Shown here: piece after piece, positions 32,314-40,271 of the stretch
How positions within the stretch are numbered: position 1 is the first letter of the stretch
Layout of the letters: each line of letters begins with the position of its first letter
Origin: Myxococcales bacterium
Lineage (GTDB): Bacteria > Myxococcota_A > Polyangia > Polyangiales > JADJMO01
Direction: 5' to 3'
Assembly (NCBI GenBank): GCA_016709545.1
Contig: JADJMO010000004.1
Span: forward strand, 62,001 to 126,000
Length of the DNA stretch: 64,000 nucleotides
The notes under the pieces: generated by a model
The model's database searches: none
What the model saw: the letters and a program-made list of their open reading frames with translations, nothing else
Told to the model about the DNA's origin: nothing
Position numbers and translations under genes: made by a program

Positions 32314-34127
32314 AGCGGCGGCGGACCCTGATCGCCCTCGTCGTCTTCGGGCTTCGCGGGCGCGGCCACGGGCGGCGCGGCGGGCGCCGCAACAGGCGCA
32401 GCAGCGACAGCTTCGGCGGGCTCAGGCTCGACCAGCGGCGGGGGTGCGTCGTCGTTCTCCTCGTCGTCGTCGTCTTCTTCGTCCTCGCGCAGCAGCTTGC
32501 GCTCGGTGGCGGCGAGGGCCTTCTCCTCCTTGCCGATCGCGCGGCGCGCGCGCTCGAACGAGCCCCCGAGCATCACGAGCCCGAGGACCGCCCAGAAGAG
32601 CCCGCCACCGAGCGAGGAGAGGCTCGCCCACTCGGCGTCCACGCCGTCGGTCTCGCCGAGCGCGTAGAACGGGAACGCCGGGCTGAGCGCGCAGAACGTG
32701 AACGGGCGCCGCTCGTGGTTGACGATCACGTTGAGGAGCCAGGGCAGCACGAGCGCGACACCGGCCAGCGCGAACACCGCCGCCCGCGCCGTGCCGGACG
32801 GCGTGGGGTTCTTCGCGGTGCGCATCCACCCGAGGATCCCGAGCAGGAACAGGTCGAAGCAGAGGATGTAGACGACGATGGTGGCGAGCCCCGCGCCGAG
32901 CACGCCGACCGCCGCCGAGTTCATGGGCGCGCCGAGCAGGTTGCGCAGAGCCCCACCGCCACCCCCCTGGACCGCGCCGAAGAAGACGAGCCCGAGGAGG
33001 ACCATGCCCCCGAGGACCTGCAGGGCCGCGCCCCGGAGCAGGCCGGGACCCATGGCGCGACCGAACGGCGAAGTCTGCAGGCGCTCCCAGCGCGCGCGCA
33101 CGAGGCGGCTCGCCGCGATCGGCTCCGCCGCGAGCACGGCGACCATCACGACGAGCAGGATCGAGGTGCCGATGAACGCGAGCACCGCGAACCCCTTGGC
33201 CGCCGAGGGCTCGATGCGCAGGAACGTGAGGAACACGGCGCACCCGAGCAGCACCGTGGCGCCGAGGTACCAGCGCTTGACCCCGGTGGAGTGGTCGTCG
33301 TTGGCGCTCGCGAGGTTGCTCGCGGTGAGCGCCTGGAACAGCCAGAACGGCAGCCCGAGCCCGAGCGCCGGCCAGAGCAGGAGCCAGAGCGCGTAGTCGG
33401 CGCCGAACGGCATGGTCGCGTACGCCGTGGCCCACCACGCGGGTCCGCTGAACGCGAGCGTGCTCTTGCGCGCGAACGCCTCGCCGGTGGCGACGAGGAG
33501 GGCGAACAGGATGGGCAGACCCGCGGCCGGCACGATGATCGAGGTGGCGAGCGCCGCGCGGAGGGTCTGCGCGCGCGAGGCGATGGCGAGCCCGAACGAC
33601 ACGCTGACCGCGGCGACGAGCATCACGTAGACCACGGCGACCACGAGCTCGAGCGCGGTGACGCCGCCGAACAGGAACGGGATGGCAGCAAGTGGCAGCA
33701 ACGCCACCACCTGGAGCAGGATGCTGCCGTAGGCCGCGAGGAACTTCCCCCGCGCGATGTCCTTCGGTGCGAGGCCGGTGAGCAGGAGCGGCTCGAGGGT
33801 GCGGCCCTCGCGCTCGGTCGCGATCGCGCCGGCCGCGGTGGCCGGGCCGATGAGCGCGACGTAGCCGAGCAGCACGCTCACGAACCCCTGGAACAGGGAC
33901 GCACCGAGCTGCGCCGAGCGCCCGCGCGCGGACTCGGTGCTCCCGACGGCGAGCATGCCGAGCCCGACCAGCACGACCACGGCGGTGATCTGCCAGGGGA
34001 GCCGCGGCAACCGCATGGCCTGGCGGAGCTCGCGCAGGAGCAGCGGGTTGGGCTCGCCCCGGAACCCGCCGCCGCGCGGCGCGGGGCGGGCACGGGTGCT
34101 GTGCGCGGGGCCTTCGGCGCGGCTCAT
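32310..34127 (-). CDS. ABC-2 type transporter permease
   Basis: 605 residues with about twelve membrane helices. Near the N-terminus NPLLLRELRQAMRLPR and then ATEREGRTLEPLLLTGLAPKDIARGKFLAAYG are typical of ABC-2 permeases of the NatB/GldF kind. The C-terminal 80 residues are cytosolic, very acidic (EDEEDDDDEEND) and then Pro/Ala-rich. Start ATG 34127 overlaps the ATPase stop. Together with the next gene it should form an exporter; the substrate is unknown. GldF-like permeases take part in gliding in Bacteroidota, but no such role is shown here. Confidence 0.85.
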   Translation of the reverse strand: MSRAEGPAHSTRARPAPRGGGFRGEPNPLLLRELRQAMRLPRLPWQITAVVVLVGLGMLAVGSTESARGRSAQLGASLFQGFVSVLLGYVALIGPATAAGAIATEREGRTLEPLLLTGLAPKDIARGKFLAAYGSILLQVVALLPLAAIPFLFGGVTALELVVAVVYVMLVAAVSVSFGLAIASRAQTLRAALATSIIVPAAGLPILFALLVATGEAFARKSTLAFSGPAWWATAYATMPFGADYALWLLLWPALGLGLPFWLFQALTASNLASANDDHSTGVKRWYLGATVLLGCAVFLTFLRIEPSAAKGFAVLAFIGTSILLVVMVAVLAAEPIAASRLVRARWERLQTSPFGRAMGPGLLRGAALQVLGGMVLLGLVFFGAVQGGGGGALRNLLGAPMNSAAVGVLGAGLATIVVYILCFDLFLLGILGWMRTAKNPTPSGTARAAVFALAGVALVLPWLLNVIVNHERRPFTFCALSPAFPFYALGETDGVDAEWASLSSLGGGLFWAVLGLVMLGGSFERARRAIGKEEKALAATERKLLREDEEDDDDEENDDAPPPLVEPEPAEAVAAAPVAAPAAPPVAAPAKPEDDEGDQGPPPL

Positions 34128-35074
34128 TGCACCTCTCCGCGGGTGACCTCGAGGAAGATCCGCTCGAGCTCGTTGCGCTCGGGCTCGAGCCCGACCAGCA
34201 GCACGCCCGACTCGACCATCGCGCGCACGAGATCGGCGAGCGCGCCGTCGTCGCCCTCGTAGCCGATCGAGCAGAGGCCGTTCTGCGGGTCGCCGAGCAG
34301 CTCGACCTCGACGCCGCGCGAACCGAGCACGTCCTTGACCGACAGCGCGGAGCCGAGGACGCGCACGCGGGCGCGCCGACGGGCCTTGCCGTCGTCGCTG
34401 CGGTCGAGCGCGCGAGCGATGGCGTCGACGGGCCCCGAGGCCACGAGGCGGCCCTTCTCGAGGATGCCGACGCTCGTGCACATGTCGGCGAGCTCCGCGA
34501 GGATGTGCGACGAGAGGAAGATGGTCTTGCCCATGCGCCGCAGCTCCATGAGCAGGTCGCGCATCTCGATGCGGGCGCGGGGGTCGAGGTCGCTCGCCGG
34601 CTCGTCGAGGATGAGCACCTTCGGGTCGTGGAGCAGCGTGCGCGCGAGCTGGATGCGCTGCTTCATGCCCTTGGAGAGCTCGGCCACGAGGCGGTCGCGG
34701 AGGGCGCCGAGGTCGGTGAGGTCGATCACGGCCTCCACGGTCGCGGGCCGATCGCTCACGGGGACGCGGTAGGCGGCGGCGAGGAAGTCGAGGTACTCGC
34801 CCACCGTGACGCGCTCGTAGACGCCGGGGTGGTCGGCCATGTAGCCGATGCGGCGGCGCACGGCGTCCGGGTCCACCTCGACGTCGATGCCGTCGATCTC
34901 GACGCGCCCCGAGGTGGGCGAGAGCAGCGTGGACATCACGCGGATGGTGGTGGTCTTGCCGGCGCCGTTCGGGCCGATGAAGCCGAAGATCTCGCCGCGC
35001 TCCACGCGGAAGCTCACGTCGCGGAGCACCTCGCGGTCGCCGAAGCGGTGGGTCAGGTGGCGGACGTGGATCAC
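34124..35074 (-). CDS. ABC transporter ATP-binding protein
   Basis: 316 residues. Walker A GPNGAGKTTT (34-43), Q-loop region YMADHPGVYERVTVGEYLDF, signature LSKGMKQRIQLARTLL, Walker B VLILDEPASDLDP and the switch His in FLSSHIL are all intact. The C-terminal 90 residues form the extra domain seen in ABC-2 ATPases (CcmA/NatA/GldA group). GTG start at 35074 overlaps the stop of the upstream gene (GTGA), and its own stop overlaps the permease start, so subunit synthesis is coupled. Confidence 0.95.
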   Translation of the reverse strand: MIHVRHLTHRFGDREVLRDVSFRVERGEIFGFIGPNGAGKTTTIRVMSTLLSPTSGRVEIDGIDVEVDPDAVRRRIGYMADHPGVYERVTVGEYLDFLAAAYRVPVSDRPATVEAVIDLTDLGALRDRLVAELSKGMKQRIQLARTLLHDPKVLILDEPASDLDPRARIEMRDLLMELRRMGKTIFLSSHILAELADMCTSVGILEKGRLVASGPVDAIARALDRSDDGKARRRARVRVLGSALSVKDVLGSRGVEVELLGDPQNGLCSIGYEGDDGALADLVRAMVESGVLLVGLEPERNELERIFLEVTRGEVQ

Positions 35075-37176
35075 AGGTCCTTCTCCTTGACCTTGTCCTT
35101 CGGGTCCTTCTCGAGCTCGCCCTTGCCCTTGCCGCCCCCGAGCCCGATCACGCGCAGGAGCAACACGTCGTGCTCGAGCGAGACGGTGGAGAACCCGCCG
35201 AGCGGCGGCGTGGGCAGCCGCACCACCGCGGTCGCGATCGACAGGTCGTGCGAGAGCGTGCCCGCGCCGGCCCAGCTGCTCCCGAGCAGCGCCTCGCCCG
35301 CGGCGAGCGCCTCGGTCGCGAGGCCGTGGTCCTTGAGCAGCGGCCGGCCGGCGGCGGAGTCGAGGCCCGCGCCGGCGCCGGCGAGGCTGCCCGCGGCCAC
35401 CGGCCAGAGGTGGCGCTCCACGGCCTCCCCGTCGCGCGCGAAGACCTTCTCCCCGGGCTTCACGACGGCGAAATAGCGAGACTTGGCGGGCCCCGTGAGG
35501 GTGGTCTCGGGGTGCAGCACCACGTGCTCGAGGGTCCACGGGGTCTTGTTCTCGAGCGAGAGGCGTGGGCCACTGCCCTCGAGGACGACCCCGCCGGGCA
35601 CCTCTTTCTCGCCCTCGGACGCGAGCACGATGGTCTCCCACGGGTGGGCGCGCACGCCGCGCACCGCGACGGTGCCCTTGTCGAGCTCGATCGCGGCGCT
35701 CTCCTGGAACGGCTCGACCACGTGCACCGTGTCGATGGGGCGCTTGGCGCCGAGCACGATCGTGCCGGGATCGGAGACGAAGTAGGCGTCGAGGGCGGTG
35801 GCCTGCCCGGCCGTGGCGCCGCCCGCCACGTCGACCACCGTGAGGCGACGGATGCGCCCACGGATGCCCTTGCCGGCCTTGCCGATGCCGACCAGCGAGA
35901 GGAACAGCACGAGCGCGATGAGCGGCGTCGTGCGGAGCACGCTGAGCGGACGCCCGAGCCGCCGCGCGCGCGCGAAGCCCACCGGCCCGACGAGCAGCGC
36001 GTACCCGAGCACCAGCAACGCCGCGAGGCCGAGCGCCGGCCGGAAGCCGTGGTTCGGATCGAGGAGCTTCCGCACGCGGTCGTCGTCGTAGAAGCGCACG
36101 CCCGCGCCCACGGGGCCCGAGGCGATCGCGGGGCGTCGGACGAGACCGGAGTTCCAGAGCGCCTGCAGCGCGGCGGCGCTCTTCGGATCGGGCTTGCCCT
36201 TGGCCCACGGGTCGCGCCGCAGGAGCCACGCCTGGCCGAGGCCGACCCGGGCGAAGTCGCCGTCGTCGCCACCCTTGCTGAGATCGCCGCGGGTGAGCGA
36301 ATCACCCGCGAACGTCATCGGCGACGTGCCCGTCATGCGCACGCCGGTGCCGAACAGCTTCTCGAGGTTCGGGGAGCGCAGGTCTTCTTCGCGCGCGACG
36401 GAGATGGCGAGCAGGCCGCCGGCGCGGACCCACCCGACGAGCGCGTCGAGCGGGCGGCCCGAGAGGCGGGAGAGGATGTCGCTCGGGACGACGACGAGCA
36501 CCGCACCGGACCACCCCGTCACCACGTCGGGCAGGATCGGATCGCCGGACTCCTTGGCGAACTGCACGGTGACGACCTCGATGGTCGGCCGCACGTAGGG
36601 CGTGACCGGCGCCACCGGGTGGCTCGCGCCACCCTTGCCGTGGTGCGGGATCTTGTGGGTCGGCGGCGGGGGATAGACGCCTTCTTCCGGGTCCTTGTCC
36701 TTCTCGTCGGGCGCGCCCTCGAGGAGCTTCTTGCCGAAGGCGTCCTTGCCCTGGATCTCGACGAGCGTGGCCACGCCCTCGAACGGGCGCGCGACGCCGA
36801 GCGGGTGGCTCGCGACCTCGCCGTCGACCTGGGTGCGCAGGATGGCCTGCGGCGCGGCGCCGGGCTGGAGGAAGAACGGCAGCACGAGCCGCGCGGACTC
36901 GCCGGCCGCGAGCGACACCGGTACCCGCAGCGTGGGACGCTCGTGGGCCGGGTCGAACGACGTCTCGATCAGCACCTCGCCGCGGAACGAAGGGCCGCCC
37001 GCGTTCTCGAGCGAGACGACCGCCTCGTTCCAGCCGACGACCCACGGGGCGTCGCGGCCCTGCACGTGCGCGACGTCGAGCCGGGGCGTGGCGGCGGCGT
37101 CGGCCGCGAACAGCGCCACGACGAGGCCCACCAGGGCAGCCGTGATCGGCGCGCGGGTCGGGAGGCGGCGGATCAC
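35071..37176 (-). CDS. Large membrane protein of the ABC/DUF58 operon
   Basis: 701 residues, function unknown. A signal peptide (1-29, ends DAAATPRL) is followed by a beta-rich extracytoplasmic part (30-330). Within it, VLVVVPSDILSRLSGRPL and LVGWVRAGGLLAISV resemble the glutamine-amidotransferase-like fold of GldG/DUF4350-type ABC partner proteins. Two membrane helices (about 388-410 and 424-445) come next, then a second beta-rich domain (450-680) and a Lys-rich tail. Its position directly before the ATPase and permease supports a role as accessory subunit of that exporter. The gap to the upstream lipoprotein stop is 12 bases. Confidence 0.7.
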   Translation of the reverse strand: MIRRLPTRAPITAALVGLVVALFAADAAATPRLDVAHVQGRDAPWVVGWNEAVVSLENAGGPSFRGEVLIETSFDPAHERPTLRVPVSLAAGESARLVLPFFLQPGAAPQAILRTQVDGEVASHPLGVARPFEGVATLVEIQGKDAFGKKLLEGAPDEKDKDPEEGVYPPPPTHKIPHHGKGGASHPVAPVTPYVRPTIEVVTVQFAKESGDPILPDVVTGWSGAVLVVVPSDILSRLSGRPLDALVGWVRAGGLLAISVAREEDLRSPNLEKLFGTGVRMTGTSPMTFAGDSLTRGDLSKGGDDGDFARVGLGQAWLLRRDPWAKGKPDPKSAAALQALWNSGLVRRPAIASGPVGAGVRFYDDDRVRKLLDPNHGFRPALGLAALLVLGYALLVGPVGFARARRLGRPLSVLRTTPLIALVLFLSLVGIGKAGKGIRGRIRRLTVVDVAGGATAGQATALDAYFVSDPGTIVLGAKRPIDTVHVVEPFQESAAIELDKGTVAVRGVRAHPWETIVLASEGEKEVPGGVVLEGSGPRLSLENKTPWTLEHVVLHPETTLTGPAKSRYFAVVKPGEKVFARDGEAVERHLWPVAAGSLAGAGAGLDSAAGRPLLKDHGLATEALAAGEALLGSSWAGAGTLSHDLSIATAVVRLPTPPLGGFSTVSLEHDVLLLRVIGLGGGKGKGELEKDPKDKVKEKDL

Positions 37177-37188
37177 TGCGAGATGGTA

Positions 37189-37780
37189 TCAAGGGCTGCC
37201 GCAGCCGCCACACATCGATTTCACTTTCGCCGTGGCCTTCTGCACCTTGGCCTGGGCGTCACCGCAGCGCTTGGGCTCTGAGCTCTTCGACAGCGCACAG
37301 ATGCTCGGCCGCGTTCTTCAAGGAGTCGAGCGCCTTGCACATGGCGGGGCAGCCCGACGCCCCGACGAACGCCTTGTCGGCGGCGTCGAACTGCGACTGG
37401 GCGACGCCGACGTTGGACGGCGCGGGATCGGGGGTGGTGGGCTTGACGCCCGGCTTGGGCGTGGTCGGCGGCGGCGTGGGCTGCGCCGTCGGGACGTCGA
37501 TGCTCGGGACCTTGGTCGAACCCGCCGTCGGACTGGTCGTGGTGTTGGGTGGGGGCGGAGGTGGCTCCTTCGTGGGATCCTTCGCCGTGTCGCCCCCTGG
37601 GATGCTCGTTCCCGTACCCGTCTTGGGCTCGGGCGGCACCGCCACGCTGGCCGGGGCCTCGTCCTTCTTGGCCGTGGCCGTGACGGGCTCGCGGGCCTCG
37701 GGCGCGGACTTCTTCTGCACCGCGCACGCGCCGATCGCGAGCACGGAGCCCGCGACGCTCACCCGGAGCAGGCGCTTCAC
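37189..37780 (-). CDS. Putative lipoprotein with C-terminal Cys domain, frameshifted
   Basis: GTG 37780 overlaps the upstream stop (GTGA) and gives MKRLLRVSVAGSVLAIGAC, a signal peptide with lipobox. A long Pro/Thr-rich linker follows, then a small domain with CPAMCKALDSLKNAAEHLC. The frame breaks near 37295 in a GC dinucleotide stretch. Continuing in the next frame gives ALSKSSEPKRCGDAQAKV and ends KSMCGGCGSP, which closely matches the end of the neighbouring lipoprotein (37777-38175), so the repair is well supported. The two genes are tandem paralogues. Function unknown; the Cys pattern could bind metal or form disulfides. Confidence 0.75.
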
Positions 37781-38175
37781 GGCCCGCACCCTCCGCACGT
37801 GGACTTGACCTTGGCCTCGGCGCTCGCGACCTTCTCCTTGGCGCCGTCGCAGCGCTTCTTGTCGTCGTCACCGCCGTCCTTGGTGAGGGCGCAGAGGTGG
37901 TCGGTCGCCTTGCGCATCGACGCCAGCGCCTTGCACATCGCCACGCAATCGCCGGCCGCCGAGAGCTGCGACTCGGCCGCGGCGAAGTCGTCGTCGGCCT
38001 GCACGAGCTCGGTCTTCGGCGCGGTCACGGGCCCCTTGATCGCCGAGTCCGGGGGGGCGGCGCCGCCGGTGTGCGCGGGCGCCGAGCTACCTCCGCACCC
38101 GACGCCGACGAAGAGGACGCCCATGAGCACGCCGACCGAGACGGTCACCCCGATCGTCCGCTGCCTGGTCGTCAC
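37777..38175 (-). CDS. Small putative lipoprotein with C-terminal Cys domain
   Basis: 132 residues. The signal peptide ends in a lipobox (FVGVGC, Cys27). After a short linker comes a helical domain with ADDDFAAAESQLSAAGDCVA, MCKALASMRKATDHLCAL, KKRCDGAKEKV and the end KSTCGGCGP. Six or more Cys are shared with the paralogue downstream. The helix DDxFxxAxxQ with C-x3-C could be a small helical hairpin held by disulfides. ATG overlaps the previous stop. Family not recognised. Confidence 0.75.
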   Translation of the reverse strand: MTTRQRTIGVTVSVGVLMGVLFVGVGCGGSSAPAHTGGAAPPDSAIKGPVTAPKTELVQADDDFAAAESQLSAAGDCVAMCKALASMRKATDHLCALTKDGGDDDKKRCDGAKEKVASAEAKVKSTCGGCGP

Positions 38176-38735
38176 TTCTTCTCTCCGTGCTTGTCGATGA
38201 ACTCGAAGTTGACGGAGACCGCCTCTTCGAACGCCTTCTTCGCGGCCTCGGCGGCGGCCTTCGCCCCCGCGGTGTCTCCCTTGGCCGTGAGCGCCTTGGC
38301 GCGACGCTCCTCGACGAGGCCGCGCACCTCGAGCAGGTGGCCGCGGTAGTACGAGACCTGCTTGGCGAGCGTGAGGCCGGCGTCGACGTTCTTGGTCGCG
38401 CCCTCGAAATCGCCCTCTTTCGAGCGCAGATCACCGAGGCGCGCGTGGGTGTCGGCGAGCACCTCGTCGATCTCTGGCGCCGCCCGCGGACGCTTGGACG
38501 CGAGCAGCCGCTCGAGCGCGGTGATGGCCTGCTTGGGATCGTTGGCGTCCTCGGCGAGATCGGCCTCGTGATGCAGGCTGCGGGCCGCGGAGAGCCACGC
38601 GAGCAGCACGTCGTCGACCGGCGCCTCGGAGGCGGAGCCCGAAGCGTTCGGGCGCGCGTTGCCCTCGGGGGCGGGCTGCTTGGCGCACGCGGCGAGCACG
38701 AGCAACAAGACGAACGGGAGGCGACGCGGATTCAT
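38172..38735 (-). CDS. Putative lipoprotein with TPR-like helices
   Basis: 187 residues. Signal peptide MNPRRLPFVLLLVLAAC with lipobox at Cys17. The remainder is helical and resembles tetratricopeptide repeats: AITALERLLASKRPRAAPEI, DTHARLGDLRSKEGDFEGA, RGLVEERRAKALTAKGDTAG. Such proteins usually mediate protein contacts at the membrane. ATG 38735 overlaps the stop of the putative anti-sigma gene; an ATG four codons upstream (38747) is less likely. Third gene of the operon. Confidence 0.75.
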   Translation of the reverse strand: MNPRRLPFVLLLVLAACAKQPAPEGNARPNASGSASEAPVDDVLLAWLSAARSLHHEADLAEDANDPKQAITALERLLASKRPRAAPEIDEVLADTHARLGDLRSKEGDFEGATKNVDAGLTLAKQVSYYRGHLLEVRGLVEERRAKALTAKGDTAGAKAAAEAAKKAFEEAVSVNFEFIDKHGEKK

Positions 38736-39220
38736 CGCACCCCCCATTTGGCGAAGCGATTGCCCCGCAGATCGCGCTCGCGCGCCACCGCGATGGTGTC
38801 GATGCGCTTGCTGGTCTCGCCGGTCTGCGGGAACTGTCCGTCGAACAGCGAGCTCGTCGGACGCGAGAGCTGGAGCTGCACCGCGGGACCGAGGGCGACC
38901 GCGGGAACGGGGGCCTTCTGCTGCGCGCTCGTCACGAACAGGGCCACCGCCGCCGCGGCGGCGAGGCCGGCGAACGGCACGAGGATGCTGCGCAGCGGCG
39001 ACGGCCTGGGCACGACGCGGTCGAGGATCCGTCGGTGCGCGAGGGCGTCGATCGGGCGCGGATCGAGCGCGAGCTTGAGCGCGCGGGCGAGCTCGGCGTC
39101 GGCGTTCTCGGGCGCGCGGCCCTCGAGCGCCTCGCGCAGGGCCTCGGCGGCCGCGAGCTCTTCGGGGGTCGGCTCCTCGTCGAGCGGGGACTCGTCGGGC
39201 GGTAGTTCGTGCTCAGTCAT
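38732..39220 (-). CDS. Putative membrane anti-sigma factor
   Basis: 162 residues. An acidic N-terminal part with ELAAAEALREALEG (about 1-75) precedes a single membrane helix (about 78-98, LVPFAGLAAAAAVALFV) and a short outer domain. Position directly after an ECF sigma gene, with an 8-base overlap, and one-helix topology are what is expected for an anti-sigma factor. The zinc-binding HxxxCxxC motif of the common ZAS class is absent, so if it is one it is of another class. Assignment is by context. Confidence 0.6.
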   Translation of the reverse strand: MTEHELPPDESPLDEEPTPEELAAAEALREALEGRAPENADAELARALKLALDPRPIDALAHRRILDRVVPRPSPLRSILVPFAGLAAAAAVALFVTSAQQKAPVPAVALGPAVQLQLSRPTSSLFDGQFPQTGETSKRIDTIAVARERDLRGNRFAKWGVR

Positions 39221-39872
39221 CGTCCCCTCGCAGGGCCTTGCGGAGCGCCGCCATGGCCCGATGGAGTATCACGTCGAAGGTCGCGGGGGTCGCCCCGAGG
39301 GCCTTGGCCACCTCCTCGCGGGGGCGCTCTTCGAGCACCCGCAAGCGAATGGCTTCCGCGTAGCGCGGGTTGATGAGCGCGAGCGCCTCCTGCACCTTGG
39401 CCTTGGCGCGGCGCGACTCCTCGGCCTCGAGGTACGTCGTGTCGGTGCTGGCCACGTCGCGCTGCTGATCGGCCTCGCGGGTGAGCTCGTCCACGTCGAA
39501 CGGGGTCTCGCGCTTGCGGGCGCGCAGCTGGTCGATCGCGACGTGGAAGGCGATGGTGCGCAGCCAGGGCCAGATGCCCGCGGGGTGCCACTCGTAGCGC
39601 TCGATGGTCGCGACCACCTTGGCGTACGTGTCCGCGAGCGCGTCGCGGGCGCGGGCCTCGTCGCCGAGCCGCGGCAGGAGCACGGCGCGGTAGAGGATGG
39701 GACCGTACTTCTCGAGGAGCGGGCGCAGCGCGGCGCGGTCGCCCTCCTTGGCTCGCACGACGAGCCGCCGCTCGTGCTCGAGTTCGGCGGCGCGCGGATC
39801 CACGCGGCGCAGCATACCCACGCCGAACAGCGGCTGGGGAAGCGCGAACGTGAACGGCAGAACGGCCTCCAT
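39213..39872 (-). CDS. ECF-type RNA polymerase sigma factor
   Basis: 219 residues from ATG 39872, or 200 from ATG 39815 (MLRRVDPRAAEL), which is closer to typical ECF length. Region 2 is at about 45-110 (ALRPLLEKYGPILYRAVLL, WHPAGIWPWLRTIAFHVAID), a linker follows, and region 4 is at 150-210 (ALALINPRYAEAIRLRVLEE, VAKALGATPATFDVILHRA). The spacing of the two regions fits the ECF class. It heads a nine-gene operon with a putative anti-sigma, and such factors often control their own operon. A divergent lipoprotein gene starts 144 bases away, so one control region may serve both. Confidence 0.9.
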   Translation of the reverse strand: MEAVLPFTFALPQPLFGVGMLRRVDPRAAELEHERRLVVRAKEGDRAALRPLLEKYGPILYRAVLLPRLGDEARARDALADTYAKVVATIERYEWHPAGIWPWLRTIAFHVAIDQLRARKRETPFDVDELTREADQQRDVASTDTTYLEAEESRRAKAKVQEALALINPRYAEAIRLRVLEERPREEVAKALGATPATFDVILHRAMAALRKALRGDDD

Positions 39873-40016
39873 GTCCGGAGAACGGGGGGGCTCGCCAGAC
39901 CTTACGGTCACGAACCCCGTCCCCGCCGGAGCCCGAGAGTGGTCCCGGGGCCACGTGGCCGGCCCGGAAAGCCGTGCCCGGGACACACAGGGCGAACAAA
40001 AGGTACGAATCGACCC

Positions 40017-40271
40017 ATGCGGGTCCTCTTTGCCAGCGTGGTGGCCGTCTCCCTCCTCTCGGCCTGCAAGGAGGAGCCGCCACCCCCGGCCCCCGCGGCG
40101 GCGCCGGCCCCGAAGGCTCCCGTGAAGCCGTCCAGCAGCGAATTCGGGCTCAAGGCCCAGCAGGTGGCGACCACCATCACGCCCCTCGGGTCGCCCGCCG
40201 CCACGGCCGCCTCGGCGTCGGCGAGCGCGTCGGCCAGCGCGTCGGCGAGCGCTTCGGTCAAGCCGAAGTAG
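40017..40271 (+). CDS. Small lipoprotein with Ala-Ser tail
   Basis: 84 residues from ATG 40017. Signal peptide MRVLFASVVAVSLLSAC with lipobox at Cys17, a Pro/Ala/Lys linker, about 25 ordinary residues (SEFGLKAQQVATTITPLG), and a tail of roughly ten Ala-Ser pairs ending VKPK. The tail is coded by a GCGTCGGCGAGC-type microsatellite (about 40210-40257) that could vary in length. The gene is divergent from the ECF sigma gene and its end overlaps the convergent cysN end by 14 bases. No known family. Confidence 0.65.
   Translation: MRVLFASVVAVSLLSACKEEPPPPAPAAAPAPKAPVKPSSSEFGLKAQQVATTITPLGSPAATAASASASASASASASASVKPK

Noticed and set aside
38732..39220. Zinc-binding (ZAS) anti-sigma factor
   Set aside because: No HxxxCxxC motif; retained only as a putative anti-sigma by position and topology.
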